64,000 bases of DNA, from positions 930,001 through 994,000 of the forward strand of contig NZ_CP046046.1 in NCBI RefSeq assembly GCF_009676705.1. The letters are read 5' to 3'. The position numbers and the translations under genes are program-made. This document shows, in pieces, positions 13,601 through 21,639 of the stretch. Within the stretch, counting starts at the first letter, position 1. The number at the start of each line of letters is the position of its first letter. This stretch comes from Spiribacter sp. 2438 (GTDB lineage: Bacteria > Pseudomonadota > Gammaproteobacteria > Nitrococcales > Nitrococcaceae). The notes below the pieces were generated by a model that saw nothing but the letters and a program-made list of their open reading frames with translations, did no database searches and was not told the origin of the DNA.

Positions 13601-14111
13601 TCCGCTGCAGCTCCAGGTAATAACGATCGCCGAATCGGTCCTGCCAGAAAGCCATGCGCCGGCGGGCCAGTGATTCATCGCCCCGCACAAGAGCCTCGCC
13701 CACATCACCCCGAGCACCACCGGAGAGAACAATCAATCCTTCGTTCCAGCGGTCGAGCCAGCTCCGGTCCACCAGCGGCAGCCCGCTGGCCTGCCCTTCC
13801 AGATAGCTGGCGGTGATCAGTCGGGTGAGCGACGCATAGCCCTGATCATTCATGCAAAGACAGGTGACGATGTGGTGTCCCCCGGCGTCCTCCGTGGCGA
13901 TCCGCAGATCCGCGCCGATGAGGGGCTTTACGCCGGCCTGCATGGCCGCCTCGTAAAACTTCACCATGCCGAACAGATTGCCCTGATCGGTGACCGCCAC
14001 CGCCGGCATGCCCATGGCCCGGGCCGCCTGCACCAGCGGTTTGATTCGCACCGTGCCGTCGACCAGCGAAAACTCGGTGTGGAGGTGAAGATGAACGAAG
14101 CCCGGCGTCAT
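10608..14111 (-). CDS. dnaE: DNA polymerase III subunit alpha
   Basis: The replicative polymerase, 1167 residues. It starts with the PHP domain (FVHLHLHTEFSLVDGTV). The catalytic palm contains GPGRGSGAGSLVAYAL at about residue 345 and the metal-binding PDFDVDFCMEKRDRVIEYV at about residue 395. The helix-hairpin-helix and OB-fold regions follow (VLAGFVVASRSRITQSGRRLGFVTLDD). An AAGGA site precedes the ATG. In E. coli it directly follows rnhB; here three plus-strand lipid A genes lie between them. Confidence 0.98.
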   Translation of the reverse strand: MTPGFVHLHLHTEFSLVDGTVRIKPLVQAARAMGMPAVAVTDQGNLFGMVKFYEAAMQAGVKPLIGADLRIATEDAGGHHIVTCLCMNDQGYASLTRLITASYLEGQASGLPLVDRSWLDRWNEGLIVLSGGARGDVGEALVRGDESLARRRMAFWQDRFGDRYYLELQRTGRPGDEAHVHAAVGLATDSQCPVVATNDVRFLEQDDFEAHEARVCIHQGRILHDDQRPRDYSDAQYLRSPQEMAALFSDLPEALENSVAIARRCNLSLTLGQNALPDFPVPDGRTIEEHLRIEAQAGLERRIRHLGTPGGEREDYQARLEHELEVIEGMGFPGYFLIVADFIRWAKTQDIPVGPGRGSGAGSLVAYALDITDLDPLRYDLLFERFLNPERVSMPDFDVDFCMEKRDRVIEYVAGLYGREKVSQIATHGTMAARAVVRDVGRVLGHGYGYVDRIAKMIPFELGMTLDKALAQESDLRELRDQDEEVAFLLDLAARLEGLSRNVGKHAGGVVIAPSDLTDFAPLYCEPNGGGLATQFDKDDAEAVGLVKFDFLGLRTLTIIDWTVRAVNALRGARHEELLDISAIPLDDAATFERLRACQTTAVFQLESRGMKDLIRRLRPDSFEDIVALVALFRPGPLQSGMVEDFIDRKHGRKAVAYPTPELHHDALKPILKPTYGVILYQEQVMQIAQAVGGYSLGAADLLRRAMGKKKPEEMARQRGIFIEGAIQQGLQRRHAEGLFDLMEKFAGYGFNKSHSAAYALLSYQTAWLKAHYPSAFMAAVLSSDMDNTDKVVTLIEECREMNLAVDPPDVNQSDWMFQAADDHRVIYGLGAVKGVGHSAVEALVEARRQDGAFEDLHDLCRRVDLRRVNRRVLEALIRSGSLDSITVNRATAMETLPSALRAAEQRSRDSELGQDDLFGLDAVPVSVVSREGETVPEWSESERLTAEKETLGLYLTGHPISEYEAELEQFLTCRLNQAASGGATDRSGGSGRRDGDRPAVLAGFVVASRSRITQSGRRLGFVTLDDRTARLEVILFGDVYQRFRHLLEKDRLIVVEGELGYDEFNDGYRMSAERVHDLAGARLAFARRLVLKVKSSQAGNGFIPGLKAALEPYQPGECTVCIDYEGGGAQARLRLGSDWRVRPEPDLLARLETLMPTGQWRVDYRR

Positions 14112-14213
14112 GAAAATGTCCTTTCTGGAGGGTTGTCATGCTACCGCTGAATGACCGGCGGCGGGTAGTCATCCACTGGTGGTCGAAGCGAGTTTCCGAC
14201 ATCATGGCGCCCC

Positions 14214-14999
14214 ATGATCAGCACGCAAATCCACCCCACGGCGATCGTCGATGCCAGTGCCCGACTCGGGACCGGCGTGTCCATTGGTCCGTTCGCGGTC
14301 ATCGGGCCTGCCGTGGACATTGGGGATGGCTGTGACATTGGTGCCCACGCCGTGCTGGAGGGACCGCTCTCCCTGGGCGCGGGCAATCAGGTCGGCCCCC
14401 ATGTGGTGCTGGGCCGGGCGCCGCAGGATCTGAGCTACAACGGCGAGCCAACCCGGCTCGAAATCGGCGCCAACAACACGTTTCGCGAATTCTTCACGGC
14501 CCATCGCGCCAGCACCAAGGAAGACGGTGTCACACGGATTGGTAGCCGCAACCTCCTGATGGCTTACTGCCATGTCGGACATGACTGCCAGCTGGGCAAC
14601 GACATCGTCATCGCCAATGCGACTCAGCTCGGCGGCCATATCCACGTGGCCGATCAGGTTTTCATTGCCGGCCTGGTGGGCATGCATCAGTTCATCCGCA
14701 TCGGCCGACTCGCCATGCTGGGCGGCGGTGCCATGGTGCCCCAGGACGTTGCCCCGTTCTGCACTGTGGCCGGGGACCGCGCCAGCCTTCGGGGCATGAA
14801 CAGCCGCGGCATGCAGCGCGCCGGCCTGGACAGTGCAGCGCGCCGGGCGGTGCGCCGGGCTCACGATCAGTTTTTTCGGGCCGGACTCCCGGCGCAGGAT
14901 GCGCTGGCGGCCATCGAAGCCGATACGGCGCTGCAAACCCCAGAAGTGGCGGACTTCGTGAGCTTCATTCGGGGCAGTCAACGCGGAATCGTGCGATGA
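14214..14999 (+). CDS. lpxA: LpxA-type acyltransferase, GnnAB-linked paralog
   Basis: A 261-residue left-handed beta-helix acyltransferase of the LpxA family with HPTAIVDASARLG at the start and repeated hexapeptides. The catalytic His is retained (H123 in YCHVGHDCQLGN), as are H120, H142 and H158. It differs from canonical LpxA at nucleotide-contact positions: E. coli K76 is Ser (S74, QDLSYNGEPT) and E200 is Arg (R198). The acyl-length position equivalent to E. coli G173 is Gly (G171). Because gnnA and gnnB follow with overlapping codons, it is inferred to acylate UDP-GlcNAc3N, as the Acidithiobacillus enzyme does. A second, canonical lpxA lies at 18764. No good ribosome site is visible. Confidence 0.85.
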   Translation: MISTQIHPTAIVDASARLGTGVSIGPFAVIGPAVDIGDGCDIGAHAVLEGPLSLGAGNQVGPHVVLGRAPQDLSYNGEPTRLEIGANNTFREFFTAHRASTKEDGVTRIGSRNLLMAYCHVGHDCQLGNDIVIANATQLGGHIHVADQVFIAGLVGMHQFIRIGRLAMLGGGAMVPQDVAPFCTVAGDRASLRGMNSRGMQRAGLDSAARRAVRRAHDQFFRAGLPAQDALAAIEADTALQTPEVADFVSFIRGSQRGIVR

Positions 15000-15943
15000 C
15001 CCGGCTCCGAACGGCGGTGCTCGGCGCCGGCTATCTGGGACGATTTCATGCCCAGAAATATGCCGCTCATCCCCGCTGTGAGCTGGTCGCCGTGGTGGAC
15101 AGCGATGCCGACCGCGCCGCGGCGGTGGCGGCGGAGCTCCATTGCGAAGCCTGGTCGGATCCCGCGCTTCTCACCGAGCGTGTCGACGCGGTGAGTGTGG
15201 CCGCACCCACCCGGCTGCACCATGAACTGGCCCTGCCCTTGCTGCAGTCCGGGGTGCACCTGCTGATCGAGAAACCGATGACCACCACGCTGGCCGAGGC
15301 GGATGCGTTGATCGAAGCGGCCTCGGCGGCTGGCTGCGTCTTGCAGGTCGGGCACCTGGAGCGCTTCAATCCCGCCATGGTCGAGGCGGCGGGGGAGATT
15401 ACCGCCCCACGCTTTATCGAATCCCACCGGATCGCGCCCTTCAACCCCCGCGGAGCCGATGTGAGCGTGGTGCTGGACCTGATGATCCACGACATCGACC
15501 TGATACTCGAGCTGGTGGATGCGCCCCTGGAGCGGATGGACGCCAGCGGTGCCGCGGTGATTTCTAACGACATCGACATCGCCAATGCTCGGCTCAATTT
15601 TGCGGATGGGTGCGTGGCGAATGTCACCGCCAGTCGAGTGAGCCCCAAGGCAGAGCGGCGCCTGCGCATTTTTCAGTCCCAGGCCTACTTTGCGCTTGAT
15701 TTGCAGGCGGGTATCCTCGACATCCAGCGTCGGGATCCGGCCTCCAGCGGTCCACCGGACATGGCCCAGATTCTTCGTGAACAGCGCTGCCCCGGGCGCC
15801 GTGACGCGCTCGCGGATGAAATCGATGCCTTCGTCACCGCGGTGATCGACGGTCAGGCACCCTTGGTCAGCGGTGCCGATGGCCGCCGCGCCCTGTCCGC
15901 TGCCATCGAAATTGGCCGTCAGCTCAACAGGAATTGGAAATGA
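14996..15943 (+). CDS. gnnA: Gfo/Idh/MocA oxidoreductase, probable UDP-GlcNAc 3-dehydrogenase
   Basis: A 315-residue NAD(P)-dependent oxidoreductase with the Rossmann motif VLGAGYLGRFHAQKYA at the N terminus and the family LLIEKPMTTT motif near residue 95, followed by GCVLQVGHLERFNP. GnnA of Acidithiobacillus ferrooxidans oxidises the 3-hydroxyl of UDP-GlcNAc, and its gene sits with gnnB beside lpxA. The same three-gene arrangement here (ATGA overlaps on both sides) is the main reason for the call. The alternative is a WlbA/WbpB-type enzyme of O-antigen synthesis, but no uronic-acid dehydrogenase or short acetyltransferase gene is nearby. Confidence 0.78.
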   Translation: MTRLRTAVLGAGYLGRFHAQKYAAHPRCELVAVVDSDADRAAAVAAELHCEAWSDPALLTERVDAVSVAAPTRLHHELALPLLQSGVHLLIEKPMTTTLAEADALIEAASAAGCVLQVGHLERFNPAMVEAAGEITAPRFIESHRIAPFNPRGADVSVVLDLMIHDIDLILELVDAPLERMDASGAAVISNDIDIANARLNFADGCVANVTASRVSPKAERRLRIFQSQAYFALDLQAGILDIQRRDPASSGPPDMAQILREQRCPGRRDALADEIDAFVTAVIDGQAPLVSGADGRRALSAAIEIGRQLNRNWK

Positions 15944-17067
15944 GTCAGCAAAAGACAGCGGCCATCCCAATGGTCGATCTGACCGCCCAGTACCCCTTGA
16001 TTCGAGCAGATATTGAAGCGGGCCTGCAGGCGGCTCTCAGCGAGGCCCGTTTCATCCTGGGGCCGAATGTGCAGGCGCTGGAGGCGGAGATCGCCGCCTA
16101 CCTCGGGGTTGAGCACTGCGTCTCCGTGGCGTCCGGTACCGATGCCCTACACCTGGCCCTGCGCGCCGCCGGTGTCGGTGAAGGCGATGAAGTCATCACC
16201 ACGCCGTTCAGCTTCATCTCCACCGCCGAAGCCATTTGCTACGTCGGTGCGCGGCCGGTTTTCGTGGACATCGATCCTCGCACCTTCAACGTCGATCCGG
16301 CCGCGGTAGAGGCGGCGATCACGCCGGCCACCCGAGCAATCATGCCGGTCCACCTGTTTGGCCAGCCAGCGAACATCCCGGCGCTTCGCGACATTGCCGG
16401 CCGCCATGATCTGATCCTGATCGAAGACTGCGCGCAGTCATTCGGTGCGGCGGTGGATGGCAGGATGACGGGTAGCCTGGGTCATGCCGGGGCGTTCAGC
16501 TTCTTCCCCAGTAAGAATCTGGGCGGCTATGGCGATGGCGGCCTGATAAGCACCGACGACGACAGGCTGGCCGCCGAGGCGAAAACCCTACGCAATCACG
16601 GCAGTCGCCAGCGCTATTACCATGACGTGGTGGGTTACAACAGCCGGCTTGATGAACTCCAGGCGGTGATCCTGCGGGCCAAGCTCCCCCACATTGACGA
16701 CTTCAATGAGCACCGTCGCTCGGTGGCCAGGCGCTACACGGAGGCGCTTCAGGGGGTGGCCGGCCTCACGACTCCCCACGAAGACGGCGTCGGGCGGCAT
16801 GTCTATCACCAGTACACCCTGCTCTGTGAGGACGAAGCCCATCGAGACCGGCTAATGGCGGAGCTGGCAGCGGACAATATCGCCTCGGCGGTTTACTATC
16901 CGGTGCCACTGCATCAGCAGGCGGCCTTTAGCGACCTTCATGACGGATCGGCGGTCCCTGCCCTGCCGGTGGCCGAAGACACGGCAAAACGCTGTCTGTC
17001 CCTGCCCATCTATCCGGAGCTGGCGCTCACGGATGTGGATCGAATAGCGGCGGTTCTCCGACGCTGA
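15940..17067 (+). CDS. gnnB: DegT/DnrJ/EryC1 aminotransferase, probable UDP-3-keto-GlcNAc aminotransferase
   Basis: A 375-residue PLP sugar aminotransferase. Family marks are [32 protein letters not shown], the aspartate in [13 protein letters not shown], and the PLP lysine in [16 protein letters not shown]. Predicted to place an amino group at C3 of the GnnA product, giving UDP-GlcNAc3N for the adjacent LpxA. ATG 15940 overlaps the gnnA TGA and has AGGA eight bases upstream; an upstream TTG at 15934 was rejected. Its last 41 bases overlap convergent rnhB. Confidence 0.8.
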   Translation: MSQQKTAAIPMVDLTAQYPLIRADIEAGLQAALSEARFILGPNVQALEAEIAAYLGVEHCVSVASGTDALHLALRAAGVGEGDEVITTPFSFISTAEAICYVGARPVFVDIDPRTFNVDPAAVEAAITPATRAIMPVHLFGQPANIPALRDIAGRHDLILIEDCAQSFGAAVDGRMTGSLGHAGAFSFFPSKNLGGYGDGGLISTDDDRLAAEAKTLRNHGSRQRYYHDVVGYNSRLDELQAVILRAKLPHIDDFNEHRRSVARRYTEALQGVAGLTTPHEDGVGRHVYHQYTLLCEDEAHRDRLMAELAADNIASAVYYPVPLHQQAAFSDLHDGSAVPALPVAEDTAKRCLSLPIYPELALTDVDRIAAVLRR

Positions 17068-17632
17068 GGACCGCCCGCACCGGTGCGAATGACCGCCGGT
17101 GGGCGGGGCACGGCCCCAGACTCTCCAGGCGCTGACGGTGCAGGGCGGTTGGGTACCCCATATGCTGGTCAAAGCCGTAATCCGGATAGCGGGCGTGGAG
17201 TTCATGCATCCCCGCATCGCGATGCACCTTGGCGATGATGGATGCCGCCGAAATGGCGGCGACCGAGCCGTCGCCGCCGACAATCGCCTCACCCGGGCAG
17301 GGCAGCGTCGGCAGATCGCGGCCATCCACCAGGGCGGACCGCGGAGCGGGTTCCAGGGCTTCCACCGCCTCGCGCATGGCCAACAAGGCGGCCTGGCGAA
17401 TATTCAGCCGATCAATGGACTCGACATCGACCTCGGCAATCGCAAATCCAATGGCTTCGGTTCGTATTTGCATGGCCAGCTGCTCCCGGCGGGCGGCGGT
17501 CAACCGCTTGGAGTCCCGCAGCGCCGACCAGTCCCTGGCGGGATCCAGGATCACGGCGGCTGCCACCACCGGTCCCGCGATGGGACCGCGCCCGACCTCG
17601 TCCACACCGGCACAGAAGTGATCAATCTCCAT
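17027..17632 (-). CDS. rnhB: Ribonuclease HII
   Basis: RNase HII removes ribonucleotides from DNA hybrids. The 201-residue protein has the N-terminal [19 protein letters not shown] with the catalytic Asp-Glu pair, the [11 protein letters not shown] motif, and the [21 protein letters not shown] region. ATG 17632 is chosen because it fits the family length and has GGGAG upstream; it overlaps lpxB by 11 bases, as in E. coli. The 3' end runs 41 bases into gnnB on the other strand. Confidence 0.95.
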   Translation of the reverse strand: MEIDHFCAGVDEVGRGPIAGPVVAAAVILDPARDWSALRDSKRLTAARREQLAMQIRTEAIGFAIAEVDVESIDRLNIRQAALLAMREAVEALEPAPRSALVDGRDLPTLPCPGEAIVGGDGSVAAISAASIIAKVHRDAGMHELHARYPDYGFDQHMGYPTALHRQRLESLGPCPAHRRSFAPVRAVLSVGEPPLFDPHP

Positions 17633-18755
17633 CCAGCATCTCCCGGATGGCCCGGGCGGACTCGGCGCTCGCATCCTTCTGAAGTACGCCGTGCAACTCT
17701 CGGAATTTCCGGCGAATAACATCCCTCTGGCCGCGATCATCCAGCAGCTGCTGCAACGCCGGTGCCAGGGCCTCCGGACTCGCCTTTTCCTGAACATACT
17801 CCGGCATGATCATTTCACCGGCCATCAGGTTGGGCATGGCGAAATACGGCACCCGAATGACCCGGCGGCCGATGGCCGCCGTCATCCGGTTGACGCGGTA
17901 GGCCATCAGGGACGGGCACCCCAACAGCATGGCTTCCAGGGTGGCGGTTCCGGAGGCGATCAGGCCGGCGTCAGCGGCTGCCAGGGTCGAATGGGCACCG
18001 CCGGTGCTCACGCTGACCGGTATGGATTCGTGATCCTTCAGGATGTCGCGGATGCGGTGCTCCAGCGTTGAGGTCGCCGCCGGAATGGCAAAACGGATGG
18101 CCGGATGGCTCAGCATCACCCGCCTGGCGACTTCGAGGAACAGCGGCAAAAGGTGATCAACTTCGCTGGTCCGACTCCCGGGCAGTAGCGCCACCAGGGA
18201 TTGATCGGCGGCTAAGCCGAGCTCCTGGCGGGCGTCCTGATGGTCGACCTCCAGAGGAATGTCATCGGCCAGGGGGTGGCCGACAAAGCGGGACGGGACA
18301 TCCCGATGACGATAAAAATCATGCTCGAAGGGATAGATGCAGAGCACTCGATCCACGGCCTGGCGGATGCTGCGAACTCGCCCCTCCCGCCAGGCCCAGA
18401 CCGTTGGGCTGACGTACTGCACCGTGGGTATGCCGGCCTGGCGAAGGGAGCGAGCCAGGCCCAGGTTGAAGTCGGGAGCATCAACACCGATGAAGACATC
18501 CGGCGGGTCGGCGAGCCAGCGTCGCCGAAGCGCTCGTCGTATGCCCAGCAATCGCGGCAGGTGCCGAAGCACCTCCACCAGGCCCATGACCGAGAGTTCG
18601 TGGAGCGGGTAGTAGGAATGTAGCCCGGCGGCGATCATGTGCTGGCCGCCGATGCCCTCAAAGCTTGCTTCGGGGAAGTGCTGCTTCAATGCCTGAATCA
18701 GGCCACCGCCGAGATAGTCACCGGACGGTTCACCGGCGATAAGCGCGATCCGCAT
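17622..18755 (-). CDS. lpxB: Lipid-A-disaccharide synthase
   Basis: LpxB joins UDP-2,3-diacylglucosamine and lipid X into the disaccharide. The 377-residue protein begins [17 protein letters not shown] and has the [46 protein letters not shown] and [11 protein letters not shown] motifs of the family. The long frame to 19028 is rejected because the extension lies inside lpxA on another frame. If GlcN3N units are made by GnnAB, this enzyme must also accept amide-linked 3-acyl donors. Confidence 0.96.
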   Translation of the reverse strand: MRIALIAGEPSGDYLGGGLIQALKQHFPEASFEGIGGQHMIAAGLHSYYPLHELSVMGLVEVLRHLPRLLGIRRALRRRWLADPPDVFIGVDAPDFNLGLARSLRQAGIPTVQYVSPTVWAWREGRVRSIRQAVDRVLCIYPFEHDFYRHRDVPSRFVGHPLADDIPLEVDHQDARQELGLAADQSLVALLPGSRTSEVDHLLPLFLEVARRVMLSHPAIRFAIPAATSTLEHRIRDILKDHESIPVSVSTGGAHSTLAAADAGLIASGTATLEAMLLGCPSLMAYRVNRMTAAIGRRVIRVPYFAMPNLMAGEMIMPEYVQEKASPEALAPALQQLLDDRGQRDVIRRKFRELHGVLQKDASAESARAIREMLDGD

Positions 18756-18763
18756 GCCGCGCC

Positions 18764-19540
18764 CTAGCGCACGATGCCCCGTTCGGAGTGAGTCACGAAC
18801 TCCACCAACTCCAGGATGGCGGCGTCCTCGCCGGCTTCGCTTTCCAGCGCTCTGAGCGCCTCCTGAAGACGCAAGCCCTTTTTGTACAAGGTTCGGTAAG
18901 CGTTGCGAAGTCTCATCTGCGCCTCGCTTTCGTATCCCAGCCGCCGAAGCCCCTCGGTGTTGATGCCGTGGGGCCGAGCCGGGTCTCCCGCCACCATCAC
19001 CCAGGGCGGCACGTCCCGGCGTATGCAACTGCCCATCGAGGAAAAACTGCCCCGCCCGAGGCGGCAGAACTGATGCACCAGGGTGAATCCACCCAGGGTG
19101 GCTCCATCCCCGATCGTGACATGGCCGGCCAGCGACGCGCCGTTGGCGAACACCGCCTGATTGCCCACGATGCAGTCATGGGCGATGTGGACATAGGCCA
19201 TAATCCAGTTGCCGTCGCCGATCCGGGTGACACCACCGCCTTCCTCGGTCCCGCGGTTGATCGTGACGAACTCCCGAATCGTGTTGTCCCGACCGATTTC
19301 CAGCCGGCTGGCTTCTCCGCGGTACTTTTTGTCCTGCGGAATTTCGCCCACCGAAGCGAACTGGAAAACCCGCGTACCGGCCCCGATATGCGTCTCGCCG
19401 CGGATCACCGCATGGGGTCCAACCACGCAACCGGACTCCAGCGTGACACCGGCGTCAATCACGGCGTAGGGCCCCACTTCGACGTCGCTGGCCAGCGACG
19501 CCCCCGGGTCCACCGACGCGGTCGGATCGACACCCGTCAC
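18764..19540 (-). CDS. lpxA: UDP-N-acetylglucosamine acyltransferase, canonical operon copy
   Basis: A 258-residue LpxA in the normal lpxD-fabZ-lpxA-lpxB position. Catalytic H121 (VHIAHDCIVGN), H118, H140 and H156 are present, as are the Lys (K72, QDKKYRGE) and Glu (E196, GINTEGLRR) that match E. coli K76 and E200. The acyl-length position is Met (M169 in SFSSMGSCIRRDV), aligning with Met169 of Pseudomonas aeruginosa LpxA, which selects 3-hydroxydecanoyl-ACP. A C10 preference is inferred. It overlaps fabZ by ATGA. Compare the second LpxA at 14214, which has Gly there. Confidence 0.96.
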   Translation of the reverse strand: MTGVDPTASVDPGASLASDVEVGPYAVIDAGVTLESGCVVGPHAVIRGETHIGAGTRVFQFASVGEIPQDKKYRGEASRLEIGRDNTIREFVTINRGTEEGGGVTRIGDGNWIMAYVHIAHDCIVGNQAVFANGASLAGHVTIGDGATLGGFTLVHQFCRLGRGSFSSMGSCIRRDVPPWVMVAGDPARPHGINTEGLRRLGYESEAQMRLRNAYRTLYKKGLRLQEALRALESEAGEDAAILELVEFVTHSERGIVR

Positions 19541-20004
19541 GATTCCCTCATGGTGCAGCGGATACCGGCACTCGCCGCGACCACGTCATCCACGCGGGTC
19601 TCGGCCTGAAAAAGCCAGATACCTCGGACCACCCGCTCCAGGGTAGCGGTCATTCGAGCGGTTTCTCCCGGCTCTAGTGGGCGCTTGAAGCGCGCGTTGT
19701 CCACCCCCACCAGGTAGAAAAGCGGCGCCTCCGGTGGCAACTCAGCATTGGGATCCGCTTCCCGGGTGACGAATGCCAGCAGCCCACAGCACTGGGCCAT
19801 GGACTCCACCAGCAGCACGCCGGGCATGATGGCCTTGACCGGAAAATGACCCGTGACCCAGGGCTCATTGGCGGTGACCTGTTTGATGCCCACCAGGCGC
19901 TCGCCGGGCTCGTAATCGACAACCCGGTCCACCAGCAGGAATGGATAGCGGTGGGGTAACCGCCGCCGGATGTCTTCCAGATCAAGGGTTCGATTCTGAC
20001 TCAT
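19537..20004 (-). CDS. fabZ: 3-hydroxyacyl-[ACP] dehydratase FabZ
   Basis: A hot-dog fold dehydratase of 155 residues. The LPHRYPFLLVDRVVDYEPG motif and the catalytic His/Glu pair (GHFPVKAIMPGVLLVESMAQ) are present. It works on the same 3-hydroxyacyl-ACP pool that LpxA and LpxD draw on, which explains its place in the lpx cluster. Its 5' end overlaps lpxD by 23 bases. Confidence 0.96.
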   Translation of the reverse strand: MSQNRTLDLEDIRRRLPHRYPFLLVDRVVDYEPGERLVGIKQVTANEPWVTGHFPVKAIMPGVLLVESMAQCCGLLAFVTREADPNAELPPEAPLFYLVGVDNARFKRPLEPGETARMTATLERVVRGIWLFQAETRVDDVVAASAGIRCTMRES

Positions 20005-21052
20005 TCATCATCCTTTCAAGCGCCTTCTCGAGGGCATCAATCCGTTTTGCCATGGCATCCAGCTGACGGAAGCGGACCGCGTTGCGCCGCCATTCCCGGG
20101 CCGGCATCGCCGGAATACCCGAGGAATAGACTCCCGATTCGGACACATTGCCGGTGACCATGGCCATGCCCGTGAAAGTCGTCCCCGGAGCAATATCCAG
20201 ATGCCCTGCCATCCCCACAGCGCCCGCGATGGTACAGCAACGGCCGATACGAGTGCTCCCGGCGATGCCGGAACAGGCGGCGATGACGGTGTGCTCCCCC
20301 AGTTGGACGTTATGAGCGATCTGAACCAGGTTGTCGATCTTGCAGCCGTCGCCAATGACGGTGTCGCTCTGGGCGCCCCGGTCAATGGTGGTGTTGGAGC
20401 CGATATCCACGTCGTCACCAATCACCACTCGTCCGAGCTGCGGGACGGCCTCCCAACGCTCGCCGTCCGGCGCAAAGCCGAAGCCTTCGCCGCCAATCAC
20501 CACACCGGGATTGATCCGTACTCGGGCCCCCAGCTGGCTGGCCGCCCGAATGCAGGCATTGGCCCCGATTCGGCAGTTGGAGCCGATCTGGACGTCCGCC
20601 TCCACCACGACGCCGGGATCGAGAATGCAGCCTTCACCGATCCGGGCTCCGGCGCCGACATGGACACCGGGAGAAATTTCCGCCGTGGGGTGGATAACGG
20701 CGGTGGCATGCACGTCGGCACTGCCGCTGACCCCGGCAACCGCCTGTCGGGGCGGATGAAGCACCCACACGGCACGCGCGAAGGCGAGATAGGGATTGTC
20801 CGTAAACAGCGCCGCCACCCCGGCTGGCATCCCCTCGATATCCGGGGGCACAAAAACGCCGGCGGCCCGAGTGGTGGCCAGGGCCGGATAATACCTGGGG
20901 TTGGCCAGAAAACTGACCGCGTCGGGTCCGGCCTCATCCAGTGGTGCCACTCGGGTGACGGGGAGATCCGGGTTACCGTCCAGACGACTGCCGGTTACTT
21001 CCGCAATCTCCCTCAGCGAACGAGTGTGACGAGGCGTTGGCTGGCTCACCAT
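19982..21052 (-). CDS. lpxD: UDP-3-O-acylglucosamine N-acyltransferase
   Basis: LpxD adds the second 3-hydroxyacyl chain to the 2-amino group. The 356-residue protein has the N-terminal uridine-binding domain (SLREIAEVTGSRL), then many hexapeptide repeats, the NTTIDRGAQSDTVIGDGCKIDNLVQIAHNV segment with the catalytic His at about residue 242, and a C-terminal helix. The start codon forms TAATG with the skp stop. Confidence 0.97.
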   Translation of the reverse strand: MVSQPTPRHTRSLREIAEVTGSRLDGNPDLPVTRVAPLDEAGPDAVSFLANPRYYPALATTRAAGVFVPPDIEGMPAGVAALFTDNPYLAFARAVWVLHPPRQAVAGVSGSADVHATAVIHPTAEISPGVHVGAGARIGEGCILDPGVVVEADVQIGSNCRIGANACIRAASQLGARVRINPGVVIGGEGFGFAPDGERWEAVPQLGRVVIGDDVDIGSNTTIDRGAQSDTVIGDGCKIDNLVQIAHNVQLGEHTVIAACSGIAGSTRIGRCCTIAGAVGMAGHLDIAPGTTFTGMAMVTGNVSESGVYSSGIPAMPAREWRRNAVRFRQLDAMAKRIDALEKALERMMNESESNP

Positions 21053-21639
21053 TAGCCGCCATTGTCCTGCTGCTGCTCGTACTGCAGCCTCAGCCGTTCA
21101 ATGATGCGATCGGTAATGTTGATCGCGTCACTGGCAAAGACCACGCCATCACTCACCACCAGGTCGAAATTGTTCTCTTCGGCAAACTCTTCCACGGTCC
21201 GCAGAATCCGGCGCTGAAGCTGTCCCAGCGACTCATTGCGTCGCATGTTGAAGTCTTCGCGAAAGGCATCCTGCTGACGTTGGATCTGGCGTCGCCGGGT
21301 GACGATTTCCCGCTGCAGTTCCTGCTGGATGTCCTGATCGAGGGTCAACCGTTGCTCAGCGAGGCGATCCTCCAGCCGGCGAAGCTCGTCCTGCATCTCG
21401 ACGATGGCCTCATCCCGCGGCGCGAACTCCTCCTGCAGACGTTCTCTGGCCGCATCCGCCTGCGGGGCTTCGTCGGAGACCCGTCCCGGGTTGACATAGC
21501 CGATGGTAATCGAGTCCCTCTCTTCCGTGGCGAGGACCGTGGTGGGCAGGCTCAATCCCAGAGCCAACCCCGCAGCGATGAGGCCAGCCACCCAACGGGC
21601 TGGCCCTCCACCGGCAATCAGGGTCCGGGCGATCATCAT
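21052..21639 (-). CDS. skp: Periplasmic chaperone Skp/OmpH
   Basis: A 195-residue secreted protein: signal peptide through about residue 38 (LIAAGLALGLSLPTTVLA), then a short beta region (ITIGYVNPGRV), then a long charged coiled-coil (ERLQEEFAPRDEAIVEMQDE onward) and a C-terminal ANNFDLVVSDGVVF-like return strand, the OmpH architecture. Skp carries outer-membrane proteins to BamA, whose gene directly precedes it with no intergenic base. Confidence 0.92.
   Translation of the reverse strand: MMIARTLIAGGGPARWVAGLIAAGLALGLSLPTTVLATEERDSITIGYVNPGRVSDEAPQADAARERLQEEFAPRDEAIVEMQDELRRLEDRLAEQRLTLDQDIQQELQREIVTRRRQIQRQQDAFREDFNMRRNESLGQLQRRILRTVEEFAEENNFDLVVSDGVVFASDAINITDRIIERLRLQYEQQQDNGG

Noticed and set aside
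14214-14999. Idea that the first lpxA is a decaying duplicate
   Set aside because: All catalytic histidines and the full hexapeptide fold are kept, and it is coupled to gnnA and gnnB; a working paralog is the better reading.
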